Positions 47,490-59,119 of a stretch of 64,000 nucleotides of DNA are shown in pieces. Source of the stretch: Turritopsis dohrnii (lineage: Eukaryota; Cnidaria; Hydrozoa; Anthoathecata; Oceaniidae). Numbering within the stretch: the first letter of the stretch is position 1; each line of letters starts with the position of its first letter. The position numbers and the translations under genes are program-made. The stretch spans positions 930,001 to 994,000 of the forward strand of contig BQMF02000102.1 of the NCBI GenBank assembly GCA_027922465.2, read 5' to 3'. The notes beneath the pieces are model-generated. The model did no database searches and had not been told where the DNA came from. It was given only the letters and a program-made list of their open reading frames with translations.

Positions 47490-48608
47490 GGTTGCCTAAA
47501 ATTCAAACAGAAATCAAGGTGAAAGAAGACTAGTCAAATAGTAGAACTAACAATTAATTCAGACAACTCAAGATTCTTTCTCAACCATACGTTTCTAAGC
47601 AGGGTGGGTCTCCCAGCAAGAGAGAGTAAGGAAGACATTTGTGATGGTAAAGATTATAAAGCAAGGATATAAACAAATATATAACCATTTTTTCTAGGAA
47701 GAACAGCTTTCACTATGGTTTATCTGACCAGTGTCTAATCTTAAGATTTTATCTGGGCTTCAGTGTCGGGCCATTGACAACATTAGTTTTAGAATTGTTG
47801 ATGGCCCAAAAGGAAAATTGTAATGGTCCAATAGGTCAATATTTAATAACACTCTACAATTTCATTTGGACACTCTCAGAAATTGCAAAGACAAACATTA
47901 TAAAAATTTAACATTATAAAACTCAAATCTCTTGTAATGGAATTTCTTAAATCATACTTGCAGTTTGCATACTTATTTATGTGCCTGTTAAAGTCGGGCC
48001 ACCACAACACTGTCTTTCAAAATTCAGACAGTTGAGTCACGGCTAAGATTAAACACTGCTGACAGGAATGTTGATATTATTGAAGGAAATACTTGCCCTC
48101 TAAGAAAATGCAAATAACAAAATTCTGTACTATAGTCTGTTCAAAAAAAATGTGCACTAAGTTCAGTTATCATGTGGAAACCAGATTTAGCAAATTACAT
48201 CAATTCCCTTGAGCCTGGTTTTTATATAAAAGCTGAAATTAGTGCACATTTTTTTTGAACAGACTTTAGTTAGATAATTGTTGATCTTTTGCTATACAAT
48301 ACTGCTAACTTAAACATGACATGGATAGGGTAAATGTTGATAATATAGATACCGGAATTATCCATAATCATTAAGGTTACAATTTTCCCTCAGACTGTCA
48401 TAAATTATTGCTGATATTTGGAGGTTTAAATCTATAGCACACATTCAAGGAACTTACCATTTAAATGAACATCAAGCAGTATTGACAAGCAGTTATGATA
48501 AACAGATTGTAAAGAGCATTTATCAGAGGAAGCATTATGCATTTTCAATAGATCAATAAATAAATAAATACATCAATAAATTATGTTTTTTTGGATGTTA
48601 CTGTTACT
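47490..48608. other. intergenic region between CDK20 and BAAT
   Basis: No coding sequence is seen. It contains the hairpin element at 48134-48265. It should also hold the CDK20 3' UTR and BAAT leader, possibly with a leader intron. Confidence 0.55.
48134..48265. mobile_element. 132-bp hairpin MITE
   Basis: The terminal arms, about 26 bp beginning AGTCTGTTCAAAAAAAATGT, are perfect or near-perfect inverted copies around a 75-bp loop. They are unlike MITE-A or MITE-B. A Tc1/mariner origin is possible but unproven. Confidence 0.7.
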
Positions 48609-49640
48609 TCAAGTTTTCTTGAGAAACTTAGAATGAGGTGTTATTAAGTCTTTTGAGATTAGTGATTGTTCTATTGGAACGGTTACATCAAATGACTTCA
48701 TCCTGTGTAGTTCTCTGGGTGTTTCATTTCGTGCTTGTACACGCAATTGGGAGTGGTGAGTAGGAAGAGGTTCTGTGAAAAAGTATTTATGTAATAGGGC
48801 ATTCTTGGCAGAAACTCTGTCTTTGGAGGAATAAACTAAAAACTTTTTCAGCAAATCAATTGCATTTTCACATGTGTCTGGAACTAGTTCTTCAATTGGT
48901 ACCGGTTTGTATTCGGGGAATGTTATCTTGTTGTAATCTGGGAGGTCTTTCATACCAGGCCAGATGTTTTCATTTGGTGTCCCCAGTGCGCGTAGCACAC
49001 AACATAATTGTTCGATGTCACTTTCTCCAGGAAACAATGGTGAGTTATTAAGCATCTCCCCGAAAATCGCTCCTACCGCCCACAAGTCAACACCTTCGTC
49101 ATAACTTCGAGCTCCGTATAACAACTCTGGAGCTCGATACCATCGCGTTGCCACTTGATGAGAATATAATCGATCGCTATCATTTTGAAACACCCTAGCC
49201 AAACCAAAGTCTGCAATCTTTAAGTAGCCATTATGAGCTATTAATAAATTAGCTGGTTTTAAATCCCGATGCATTATGTTTTTCTCGTGACAGTATGCTA
49301 TTCCTTGCAATAACATTAACAAGTAGCTCTTGATGTGCGACTGTAACAGTGGCTGATTATAATTTCGAATAACTTCTGATAGATCAGAAAACATATACTC
49401 GAACACCAGTACAAATCCTGTCCCATGAGGAAACACGTCATATAACTTGACAACATTTGGATGCTCAATCTGCTGTAAGGCTTTTATCTCACGTAATGCA
49501 GCATTTGGGATACCGTCTTCTAATTTTCGTAGTGAAACCTTTTTTAGTGCAACAACCTCTCCACTTTGTATTTGTTTTGCCTTGAAAACAACACCATGTG
49601 CACCTTCACCAATCCTGCCAATGAAACTGTAATTTTCCAT
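48609..49640 (-). CDS. CDK20: cyclin-dependent kinase 20 (CCRK)
   Basis: One exon encodes 343 residues of CDK20/CCRK, which in vertebrates activates MAK/ICK-type kinases, shapes cilium length and supports cell-cycle entry. Landmarks are GRIGEGAHGVVFKAK (8-22), catalytic K33, PNAALRE replacing the PNQALRE signature helix, HRDLKPAN (D126) and DFG (D144). Also present are VATRWYRAPELLYGAR and the CDK20 tail motif HKYFFTEPLPTHHSQL. Where CDKs carry the activating T-loop Thr, this protein has Ser160 (RLYSHQV). The start chosen is the ATG at 49640, aligning MENYSFIG with the human N-terminus. Upstream codons stay open only to a TTG, and a TTGCATTGCAG acceptor-like sequence lies about 21 nt before the ATG. 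No introns interrupt the kinase. Confidence 0.95.
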   Translation of the reverse strand: MENYSFIGRIGEGAHGVVFKAKQIQSGEVVALKKVSLRKLEDGIPNAALREIKALQQIEHPNVVKLYDVFPHGTGFVLVFEYMFSDLSEVIRNYNQPLLQSHIKSYLLMLLQGIAYCHEKNIMHRDLKPANLLIAHNGYLKIADFGLARVFQNDSDRLYSHQVATRWYRAPELLYGARSYDEGVDLWAVGAIFGEMLNNSPLFPGESDIEQLCCVLRALGTPNENIWPGMKDLPDYNKITFPEYKPVPIEELVPDTCENAIDLLKKFLVYSSKDRVSAKNALLHKYFFTEPLPTHHSQLRVQARNETPRELHRMKSFDVTVPIEQSLISKDLITPHSKFLKKT

Positions 49641-50416
49641 CTGTTGATTTAGTGTACTTTTCTGCAATGCAAAATCAGAAATTTTCTTAGGATTGTCTCA
49701 GTGATGATTACCTAACCAATATTAATACATCTTATGTAGAGCAAAAGTAGATGAGAAATAAGTACTATACCATACCAATAAGTGCTCTAATTCTCTGCCT
49801 GAAAATTAACATAAGCCACTAAATTTCATTCATTTATGGGAGTCATTTGAAAAGCGGAAATAACCTATCAACATGATCACTAAAGTATCTAGTAAGAACA
49901 AACAACTTGGGACCACTTATTCTATTTAAAAACACAAAAGAATACAAGTTTTCTGATCACAAAACTATCTTTTGTCACTGACATTGATTCCGAGACACTT
50001 TCATCATTATTTTCTCTAATCTTAAAAATATCAATTTTTATTCACAAGAAAATGAATTATTAATGTCAAAGTATCGAAAATGTTAAGAAGACTACCTCGG
50101 TGTCTGAAATTTTAATAATTTATTTTAATTGATGTTTCATTCATCTATGTGGAAAGAATAGAAATATTAAGTTGGGAGAATTTGAAACATGGTATAACCA
50201 GAAAAGTTAACAGAATAAAAATGTTTAATCCCTCATGCTGGAGATTACTTTTAATTTGAGAAATTATTTTTCTGAATACCTAATGAACAGACAAAAAATG
50301 TTTACAGCATCAATGCACAGTACAGTACAGTAGCCTTTAAGAATAGTAGCAGATACATTGGTAACAATGAACACCAGAAACAACCTTTCCTCAAGTATTT
50401 TTCTTTTTAATTGCGA
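49641..50416. other. intergenic region between PNKP and CDK20
   Basis: AT-rich with no recognised features. It presumably contains the PNKP 3' UTR and CDK20 leader. Confidence 0.5.
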
Positions 50417-52162
50417 TCATGTCCAATTAATAAACAGCTTTCTATCTTCTTCTTTTTCAAACTTAGGTATGAATTTTATCTTGCATATTTTAGAGAAGCC
50501 TTCACTCAATTCAGGGGTTTTGAAATTTTTCTTGTAAACATTATAGCCAACGGCAGGGATTCGTCGAATCTTCCCACATGTCTGTGACTGCCGATACATG
50601 TTCAGATGGTTGCATAATTCAAATGACGTTTCAAACAAAAAACATCTGATGTTCACACCAATCTTTTTAGCAATGTCAATGAAAGGTTTCCGTGCTTCTT
50701 TTGATGGATTAGTGTTGTCAATCACTACACTGATCTTGTTTTTGAGTTTTTCTTGAGCTAATTGAAGACACTTGTCTTGCGTCTTTAGGGTGTCTCTGTT
50801 GATTGTGACATAACCTTTCTTTTGTAGATAGTATCTAGAAAATGTTGATTTCCCAGATGCTGGATAGCCAACTAATATAACCATTTCAGTTTCCTGTAAA
50901 AAAAAAACCTTTTTAGAACTGTCATAATTATCAACGAAAGTCCTGTCTAAAAGGTCCTAGAGCATTAAAGCTTGAAGCTTAGGGTAAATTACATCTCATA
51001 TATCCTGATTCCACTGATTGCAATTACTGAATAAATTTCAGTTTGCTAAAAGAAAGGTCTATCTGAAAGAAAGAATGGTGTACAAAAATATCTCCAAACA
51101 ATTCTCAAAACCAACTTTTCTTTGGTAAGGTTGGTATTATATACCACTGGCAGTGTTACAATTTATTAAGTTGTAGTAGAAATTAAGCGAAGTCATGAAT
51201 AGAAAAAATAAAGGGGACATGGAATCAAAGGCTATCAGTGAATTAAAGTGTTAAAATCTTGACACTCTCAGATGTTAAACAACTGCAAGTTTCAGGTTGC
51301 AATCAAATAATCTTTTACCTTTGATGAAATGTTTTCATACTCATCATAACTTGCATTTTCCTGCAAAACTGTTTTTGGATCAATTGCACCCCATTCAAAC
51401 TTAGTGTACGGTTTAGCATTATCAAAATATTCTTCTGGAGTGTAGAATTTCAAACCAATATTTGCTGCAAATTTGCGATCGCTACAAGAAAAATCCTTTT
51501 TGCGGCCTACAAGTAACAATAGGAGCAAGGAATAAGTAACACCAAGATGAACAATGGACAAAATCTTTGAGTATTTTCAGTAATGGCTTCACTCCTTCAA
51601 TATCATTCAACTAACCTACAGCCCAACCCTTTGGTCGACCAGCTGCATCACCCACATAAAATGACTTCTCCATGTCCACAGATAACTTCTGATTGCATTC
51701 ATTTACCATGAAATCCCATAAGGATGTGCTAGGTTTACGATAGATGTTTTCGCCAGTAGCAATAAAAGCTTGAATAGGGAACCCTAATTTTTTTGTGATA
51801 GCAGATATTTTGTCCTGAATGTCTTTCGGTTTAGTCTTTTGTTTTTCCATGCCAGCTTGGTTCGTGAAGATCACTACCTTATAACCATCATTGTGTAAAG
51901 AATTCAACTTCGATGAAATTTTACCATTCAAGAACTTCCAATCCATTGGTCCTGTTGGAAATGTTTTTCCACTCTTCGTCGTGATTAAGGTGCCATCCAT
52001 ATCAAATCCAGCAATTTTTTTGGAACCAGGCATATCAGTACTGTCACTATACATAACTGGTTGCAGTCCTTTAGCAGACTCTCCGAAGAATCTCCATGAT
52101 ATATCATCAACCTTCCCCTTCTTGACAGAGTGGCTTGATAATGGAGATGCTGATCTTTTCAT
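50417..52162 (-). CDS. PNKP: polynucleotide kinase 3'-phosphatase without FHA domain
   Basis: Three exons (51616-52162, 51319-51506, 50417-50893) give 403 residues. PNKP restores 5'-phosphate and 3'-hydroxyl ends during single- and double-strand break repair. The HAD phosphatase domain has the DxDGT motif [10 protein letters not shown] (nucleophile D54, D56), then VIFTNQAG and [15 protein letters not shown]. The kinase domain has Walker [10 protein letters not shown] (254-262), NRDTL, and VVIDNTNPS. The N-terminus is only about 50 residues, basic (KKGK, a possible nuclear signal), and lacks the FHA domain that docks vertebrate PNKP on XRCC1/XRCC4. Only 311 bp separate it from the REXO2 stop, leaving little room for a missed FHA exon. 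The ATG at 52162 was chosen because upstream in-frame sequence looks non-coding. Confidence 0.94.
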
Positions 52163-52473
52163 GATAACTACTAGTGATCCCACTGATTTTCTTTGTAAAG
52201 AACAAAGCTTTATCATGAGCTGATACAAAAAAGTTCTATTGTTTTTGATTCTAACAACAGCAAACAGGTTTAAGTAACATAAAGTGAAATGCAGCAGTAG
52301 AAGAATGATAACCAACTTACAGGAAATTTTAAATTTTAAAACATTTTAATGTTGAATGTAGTGTTTTTTGTCAATGATATAACATGTACTATAAACATTA
52401 TCCTTTAGCGTAAGAGAAAAAATTTCGAAAAAACTCATACAATTATTTATTTTTCTTGATCATCATACAATGT

Positions 52474-53827
52474 TTATTTGAAAACAGATGAACGATAATA
52501 CTTGAGCTCTTCAATGCTTTCCTGAATGTCTTGTAAGGCCCGATGAGAACCTGCTTTCTTCGGTGCTTGCGCATATGATTTTGGATACCATCTTCTAGTC
52601 AATTCTTTTACAGTACTTACATCGACGATTCGATAGTGCAATTGTTCCATAAAATGTGGCATGTATTTTTTTAGAAATTCCTTGTCCGCGTGAACTGAAT
52701 TCCCAGCCAAACAATTTTTTCCCTTGACAGTATGTTTTCGAATGAATTCAATCATGATCCTTTCACATTCTTGCAAAGATGTTTTCGATTCTTTCACAGC
52801 TTGTGTCAAACCTGCAAATACAAAAATGGAAAAACAATCCTTTCAAAATTCTTGAGAAAATTTTATCTACGTAAGGTATTGCGAGGATCACTTGATTCGC
52901 CATTGGTTAATCTAGGGATTAAAAATATGCATAGGGAATCTAAGTTAAAAACAGCAGAAAGAATTTAGAGTTATCTATGTTAACCTAAGCACCTTACTTA
53001 AGGAAGTTAAAGAATGTGGGCGTAAATGTCCTCTTCACCGATAATTTTAATCATTAAAATTACTTTGTTAAACTTTCTCTGATTTCCACTTTCACTTTCC
53101 ATTTCACGTCATTGTCATACAGCAAGGTGTATGAAAAAACTCAATACTTTCTGTAAGAAGTAGGTGTGAAAATGAAATAGGAAGTTTTTCGTGGAAATTT
53201 CATGTACTTTTGTGTTTGATGATAACCAATGTCATACCAGGAAAAAAAATTGCAAAAGCACTCATTTTTCCTTCATAAAATCAAAGGCTAATTAACTGAA
53301 TGAGACAAGAAATGGAATGATTCATTTGTGATTGATGACAGTTGTAAACGAACGACCTATTTTCTATTTAGAAAAACAAATTATTATTTTTATTTTTAGA
53401 GACATTCTCATGAATACTCTGTAAAATAATAAGTTCGATGAAGTTTTCAATACCATGGGTTTACCATTATTTCCAGTTAACAACTGGAGAAATTTATTAT
53501 TATTACTCATTTTGTTTGAAATATGTGTACCAATGATAAATTTCAAGGATCGACTGTTTTTATTTATAGAAGTAAAAAAAGCCCTTAGTTTTGGTTATAT
53601 GAATCTTCTGAAAAGATGTGTTGACCTGATTCCCCATGATGCTTGGTACACCATTCCCCCATGTTGTCTAGAACATCATCTGGCTGATTGATGATGATGT
53701 CAGGCCCTTCTTCAATAACGTTTAAGTCTTTATCAGTGATTATGCATGCCATCTCGATGATATGTTCGGTATTTATATCAAGTCCAGTCATTTCAAGATC
53801 AACCCACACTAAATTCTCCTCAGCCAT
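52474..53827 (-). CDS. REXO2: REXO2 oligoribonuclease (DEDDh exonuclease)
   Basis: Two exons (53626-53827, 52474-52811) join at phase 1 to give 179 residues. REXO2/oligoribonuclease degrades di- to pentanucleotides of RNA to mononucleotides in cytosol and mitochondria. The DEDDh residues are visible: D10 and E12 ([11 protein letters not shown]), D110 ([10 protein letters not shown]), H157 and D162 ([11 protein letters not shown]). [19 protein letters not shown] and the C-terminal YYRSSVF match the family. The model begins directly at the catalytic domain without a mitochondrial presequence, resembling a cytosolic form; an upstream leader exon could add one. The C-terminus is shorter than human, lacking the lysine-rich tail. 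It sits 311 bp upstream of PNKP on the same strand. Confidence 0.95.
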
Positions 53828-54793
53828 TATTCTATATTTTTCTATAAGGAATATTTTGAAGTAAAACGATGTTCACATTAACTGGCTACAAGAATACAAG
53901 AGAGGAAATATCTGGTATACCTCAATGATGAATAGACAGATTTTAATAGAACATAACACATATATAAGGTCAATCAACTTTTATCAACATAATTAAATTT
54001 TCACAATGCTCTTCAATTTAACTTCAGAAATAAAAATTGACAAAAATTAAAACATAATACATTAAAAAGCGACAGGGTTGTTAATTTTTTGCAATGAACA
54101 AATTTTCTGTCGTAAATAATCACAGTCCCAAACATCTGATTATGTTGTGTCCATTGATAAGAATTAACTCATGAAAATAATTTCTTTTCAATTCATAACT
54201 ATGGATGGTGAAGTTGAATTATTTTTGTGAGTTCCTGCAACTATGATAGAAAATGGAATGAAACAAAAGAAAAAAAAGCTAAAGTATTATATTCGGTTCA
54301 ACAAATTTATTGAGAGAGAAATGGTTATACTAGTGATAAGATAAGCACATCAGATATGAGGCTTTCAAATAAAGAGCAATATTCTTTTCTTTTCTCTTTT
54401 CTTTTCTCTTACCAACTTTCCCTTTTTTTATGTCATTTTTTGTTTTGAAATACACAGTTGATCTTAAAAACAAAAACTCTAATTTATTTACATCAACTTT
54501 TCTTTGATGTCAAGAATTTTTTGCGTTGAATTTATTTTTGAATGAAAATATTTTCATTTCCCATCATGTGACAGAAATAAACGATAAGCAGGTGTTTTTG
54601 ATTCCAAAAGTGTGCATGTTAAACAAAAATCTTTTCTTGCGATGATCATTTTGGACAGTGCCAATTCTTTTCAGTGGACACTTAGCTATATAATATATAA
54701 TTTTTACCAAAGGTATCCAACCATTGAAGATTCAACAAAGTAAGGTTATAAAAAATTTAATTACTGCTGCTGTGAACAAGTAATCCAAATGTC

Positions 54794-57700
54794 TCACGAT
54801 GTAAAATGCTCAGCAGCAAACGTTCTGGCATCTTCTAACCGCGCCCGACTAAAACACAAAAACATATGTCAGATAATGTATGCAGGAAATGATGAAGAAA
54901 TGCTACAGTTCATATAACATTTAACAGGTATATAGTAGCCGCCAAGGTGGCATCACTCGCTACCCACTTTCAGTTTGCGTTGTGTCACTCTCAAAGAGTT
55001 CAGAGAAAATGAGATTAGGGAATTGGCAATGGAAAGTGCTACGATCTTGTAGAGCTTGAAATTCTGAACATGAAAATGTATAGGATCATATGTCTATGAC
55101 AAACCGTTTCAGAGACATTGTTGATCAAAACTTTTAATGACATCATAGAGGCTCGTACCAAGTTGTTTCGATACATGGCCATTCCCATGGCCAATATCCC
55201 AGACCCCAACAAACATCAGTTATCCCTACCGGTTACCAAGATAATTTTCCCTAAATGTCGCATTCGATTTCAATCTCAATACATTGACTTCACACTGATG
55301 TTGCACACAAGAAAAAAAATCTCTCTCACAGTTCACATCTACCATTTTGTGTGACAGACAAGCAGACAGAAAATTAAGTAATAATGAATAGACAAGCAGC
55401 CGAGGCAGCATCGCTTTCCACCCATGTTCAGTCCCAAAAAGTCAAATAGTTTACGAAAAATTAAATTTAGAAAATGGCATTGTGTCATACCCATAAAAAT
55501 TCATGAAAAATAAAATAATGGAATTGGCAATCGAAAGTGTTGCCATTTTTTAGCACTCGAAAAACTGATGAAAAAAATGGATGGGATCATTTTGGTACAA
55601 CCAACCATTACAGAAATATTGTCGATCAGAAAGCTTGATGACGTCACAGACCTGTCTCCAAAAATAGTTAGACCCAAATATTCCAACATCCCATGGCCAA
55701 TATCGCGGACACCAAAAAATATCAGCTATCCCTATTGATCACCGAGATAATTTTCCCTAAAGACCACGTTCGATTTGGGTCTCAACAATGGCATCATACG
55801 CGAAAGCGTCGGTGCTTGCTACATGTCAACATGCGTTGTGTCACCCCACTAAGAGTTTACGAGAAATAAGGAATTGGTGTGTACCCATGTTGTAGAGCCC
55901 AAAAAACTGATCAAAAAAATGTATGGGATGGCATTCCTACGACCAACCGTTACAGAGATATTGTTGATCAAATATTTTGCTGACGTCACAGACTCATCCC
56001 AAGAGAAAATTGTGCAGTCTGTACCCGGAGACGCGTGCGATCGCACGTGCACGTGCAGGCACACGCGCAAAACATTTTGCTCGTGCAAATGTTTTAATCA
56101 AACTCATATTGCACGTGCAAAGTATTATTGTTCAGCATAAAAAAAGAGTTGTTTTAATTCATTTTTACAACACCTGGCTCCTTTGTTAAATAAAATCATT
56201 TGTAAATCATTTGACCATACAAAACGATTAAATGATCATTTGATGATGTAAAACATCCTGCAAAGGAGTTAATTCATTCTTTGTTTCTGGCCCTTTCTCT
56301 TTTTTTGTTATTCCTTATTCTGCGTGATTCAATTGACATCACCTTCTGGGAAAATTAAATTCTTGTGTATCGTTTATTTCTTTCAAATGCTTTTAAACCA
56401 AAGGCATCACCAAAACGCAGGTGTTTCAGAAAGATAAAAAGAACAAAGACGTTATTAAGTTGTTTATAAAGAAAATTCATAGAATTCGTGTGACTTGACA
56501 TAAGAAAAATGATCGCAGGCGCAAAATGAGTTTTTGTAATTGAATAGCTCACGTGAACTATTTTGCACGAGCGATTCAACACTTGTGCACTATTCTATTC
56601 CAGATATAGACTGATTGTGCCAAACCTTTTGGTCGACCCATGGCCTGTATCGCAGACCCCAATCCCTATTGGTAGCCAGTACAATTTGTGTTCGGCCAGA
56701 AGCAGACTCAAACTCAGAACCTGTGCCAGCGAACACTGCCACTTGTTGTCCAAAATGTTTAATCTTTTCGGGTTTTTTTATCTAGTTAATGTATTGTTTA
56801 CAAAGCCCAGTCAACAGTGGTCCTGGGAAAATAATAATCATAATAATGATTATAAAAAAACATCATCTACCATTTTGCATGACAGACAGATAAACAAACA
56901 AACAAACAGAAAATCGGATATTACTATAGATGTGATCTTACATTGCTGACTCCCGATCTCTCACACAGGTCACATTTACCATTTTGTAAGACAGACAAAC
57001 AAACAAACAAACAAACAAACAGAGAACCGGCAATTGATATATATATATAATAAATTAGATGATATTTGAGTAAACATATAAAACAAAAAAATATCTCTCT
57101 GGTACATTAAAAGGAATCTTTACTGCTGCAGAATCATGACAGTCTTTTCTGATTTTCCACTTTCACTTCCATTTGAATTACCTATTCAAATTATTTACCA
57201 CAGAACCAACTTAACCTAACACTTCTGAAGTCTGAAAAAATTGATGAACTTTAAAAATTTGTTTCAAATTGGACAACCAGATTGTAACTAGTATTCATAA
57301 CAGTCAACAGTGAATTTCAAACTAAACATTCAAACAATTTTCATGACAAATTCTGCAAAAAATCTGCTTTTGTCTCTAGGCCTTAATTGTGCCTTGTAGA
57401 AGATCAGTTTTACCATACAAAAATAAGTATCTTAATGTGAACATACATGGCCTGAAGACTCACCTACTACAACGACTGGTTGGTCGATCAGTTAATGATC
57501 TTTTACTTGCCAAAGATTGATTGGAAGAGGCTACAAGAAGTGAAAATAAAATTTAAAAATCAGGTTCTTGTGTTGAATGAAATATTCTTAAAAGTGCTAC
57601 AATTGACTACATTGAGAAAACACTGAAAAACATGAAACACTTGCACTTGCATCCTTGCCACTGGTAATTGATAAAGAAATATTAATTTTTTTCCGGTTTA

Positions 57701-59119
57701 ACTCCAAAATTTCAATCATTTTTTATCCTGATCTTGAATGAATAAAGAAGTGTCCATTTACAAGCCATAAAATTATTTTCTAAACTCAAAAAACAGATTG
57801 CTTTTAGCCTTTCTAGGACCTTGAAATTCTAAAACCTTTTACGGTACCTCAAGTTGTCAATATCCAAGTATATCACTGAAATATGGCCCCTTCACTGTTA
57901 CACCCTGTATCTATTATATATGTTCACAAGAGGAGTAACAAAATTGTCTACTACAAGCCAAAATGATCAAAACATCGAGAGTTGACATGTAAAGTTGAAG
58001 ATAATACTTACAACTGGGTCTGTCACGAGGTAGTGTTGAGAGAAGGCCATGGATAGCTGTGAATTGGGAATTCATTTTGTCTTCAAATTCAGACAGAAAA
58101 ATCTCATTGTAATTCATTTGATCCTGGATTAGACGTGCAGACACTAATTGGTTTGCAGACATTGGACGCATCAAGTTGGGCTGCTGATTTGGCATTTTTA
58201 CCTTTTTAAGTAAGCACCCATCGAGCATGTCTAGATTAATTTCTTTAAATATATCTGTACTTGTAATTTTGGTTTCACTATCTTCTAAAACCTTGTTTCC
58301 AATAATGAGAAGTTCCCTCAAATATTTGAGTTGACATAAATACTGAAGTTGTGACACTTTAGATATGTTGTTAAATGATACAAATAAGCTTTCCAACAGG
58401 GGAAACTGTTCAACGACATGCTTCAGATCACTTAAGCAATTATGACATAACTTTAAGTCTTGCAATGATTTCAATTTACCAAGACTTCGCACATTCGAAA
58501 GCTTATTATGTTCCAAGTTCAACGATTTCAGATGAGGTAATGACTTCAATCCAGATACATCGACTAGGGCATTGTAACTTAAATCAATATCAGTTAGTTT
58601 CTTTAATGCATGTAGATCATGTATTTTGACAAGTTTGTTGTGGGTGCAATGTAGTTCTACAAGTGATGTGAAAACATTAAAACTACTTATATCATCCAAA
58701 CAATTACTGCTAGCGTCGAGATAAGTCAAGCTAGAAAGGGAACATATCTCATGAGATTTTATGCTTCTTATTCTGTTATTATCAATCCGCAATGACTTCA
58801 AACTTTTAATCATCTTCATAGAATCGTCCAGTGAAGTTATCACATTGAATTGCAGTTGTAGATCCTCCAATTTCTGTAAACTCTGTAATCCATTAACACG
58901 TTCAAGTGCGTTACCATAAAGTTTCAACTCTTTTAATTGGGAGAGCCCTTTAAAATCTTTGCTACTTATGGATTGGATATTATTACATGACAAATTAAGG
59001 GACTTGCAATTTGTAAATTTACAGATAGACCTAGGAATCTTCAGCAACGATTTACTGCCTAGATCTACTGTGAAAGTCTGAGTAGAATCTCCTGTGTCGT
59101 CATCTCCAATACTTTGCAT
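54794..59119 (-). CDS. leucine-rich-repeat protein, SDS22-like repeats
   Basis: Three exons (58012-59119, 57464-57530, 54794-54848) join in frame, giving 409 residues. About ten 22-24-residue LRRs span roughly 35-285, with consensus LxxLxLxxNxI/L (for example LKELKLYGNALERVNGL). These are typical of SDS22-like, intracellular LRR proteins. A linker rich in M, Q, N and P follows, then a short acidic helical stretch (NEIFLSEFEDKMN). The tail is rich in Ser and Arg (SNQSLASKRSLTDRPTSRCS) and ends in RLEDARTFAAEHFTS. No signal peptide or membrane segment was seen. The specific orthologue was not recognised; ciliary/centrosomal LRR proteins and PP1 regulators share this architecture. Intron 2 (2.6 kb) is packed with Helitron fragments and the short family X copy. 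Confidence 0.85.
54935..56014 (-). mobile_element. tandem Helitron-like fragments
   Basis: Head sequences (GTAGCCGCCAAGGTGGC at 54935; GCAGCCGAGGCAGCATC near 55397) and tails with GACAGACAAGCAGACAG are related to the 44873 element but diverged. The internal phrases CATGGCCAATATC, ACATCAGTTATCCC and CAACCGTTACAGAGATATTG recur two to three times about 400 bp apart. The array thus contains at least three partial units. It lies in intron 2 of the LRR gene. Confidence 0.6.
56015..56613. mobile_element. 599-bp transposon with 6-bp target duplication (family X, short copy)
   Basis: CAGTCTGTACCCGG at the left and the complement of CAGTCTATATCTGG at the right are flanked by exact ATTGTG (56009-56014, 56614-56619). 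Subterminal sequence and a central AAAACATCCTGCAAAGGAGT block match the 1,557-bp copy. It lacks the tandem array and the acidic ORF. It interrupts a Helitron-like unit: the sequence on either side rejoins to match neighbouring units. Confidence 0.85.
56614..57050 (-). mobile_element. Helitron-like remnants with two tails
   Basis: The interrupted unit continues from the family X insertion to a tail ending CGGATATTACTATAGA (to 56929), flanked as for a Helitron 5' end. A second partial tail with (ACAA)n and AGAGAACCGGCAATTGATAT follows to about 57050. Confidence 0.6.

Noticed and set aside
52163..52315. In-frame upstream extension of PNKP
   Set aside because: It would start with a hydrophobic run unlike any PNKP, and the sequence contains splice-like signals of a leader. 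The ATG at 52162 gives a normal family N-terminus.
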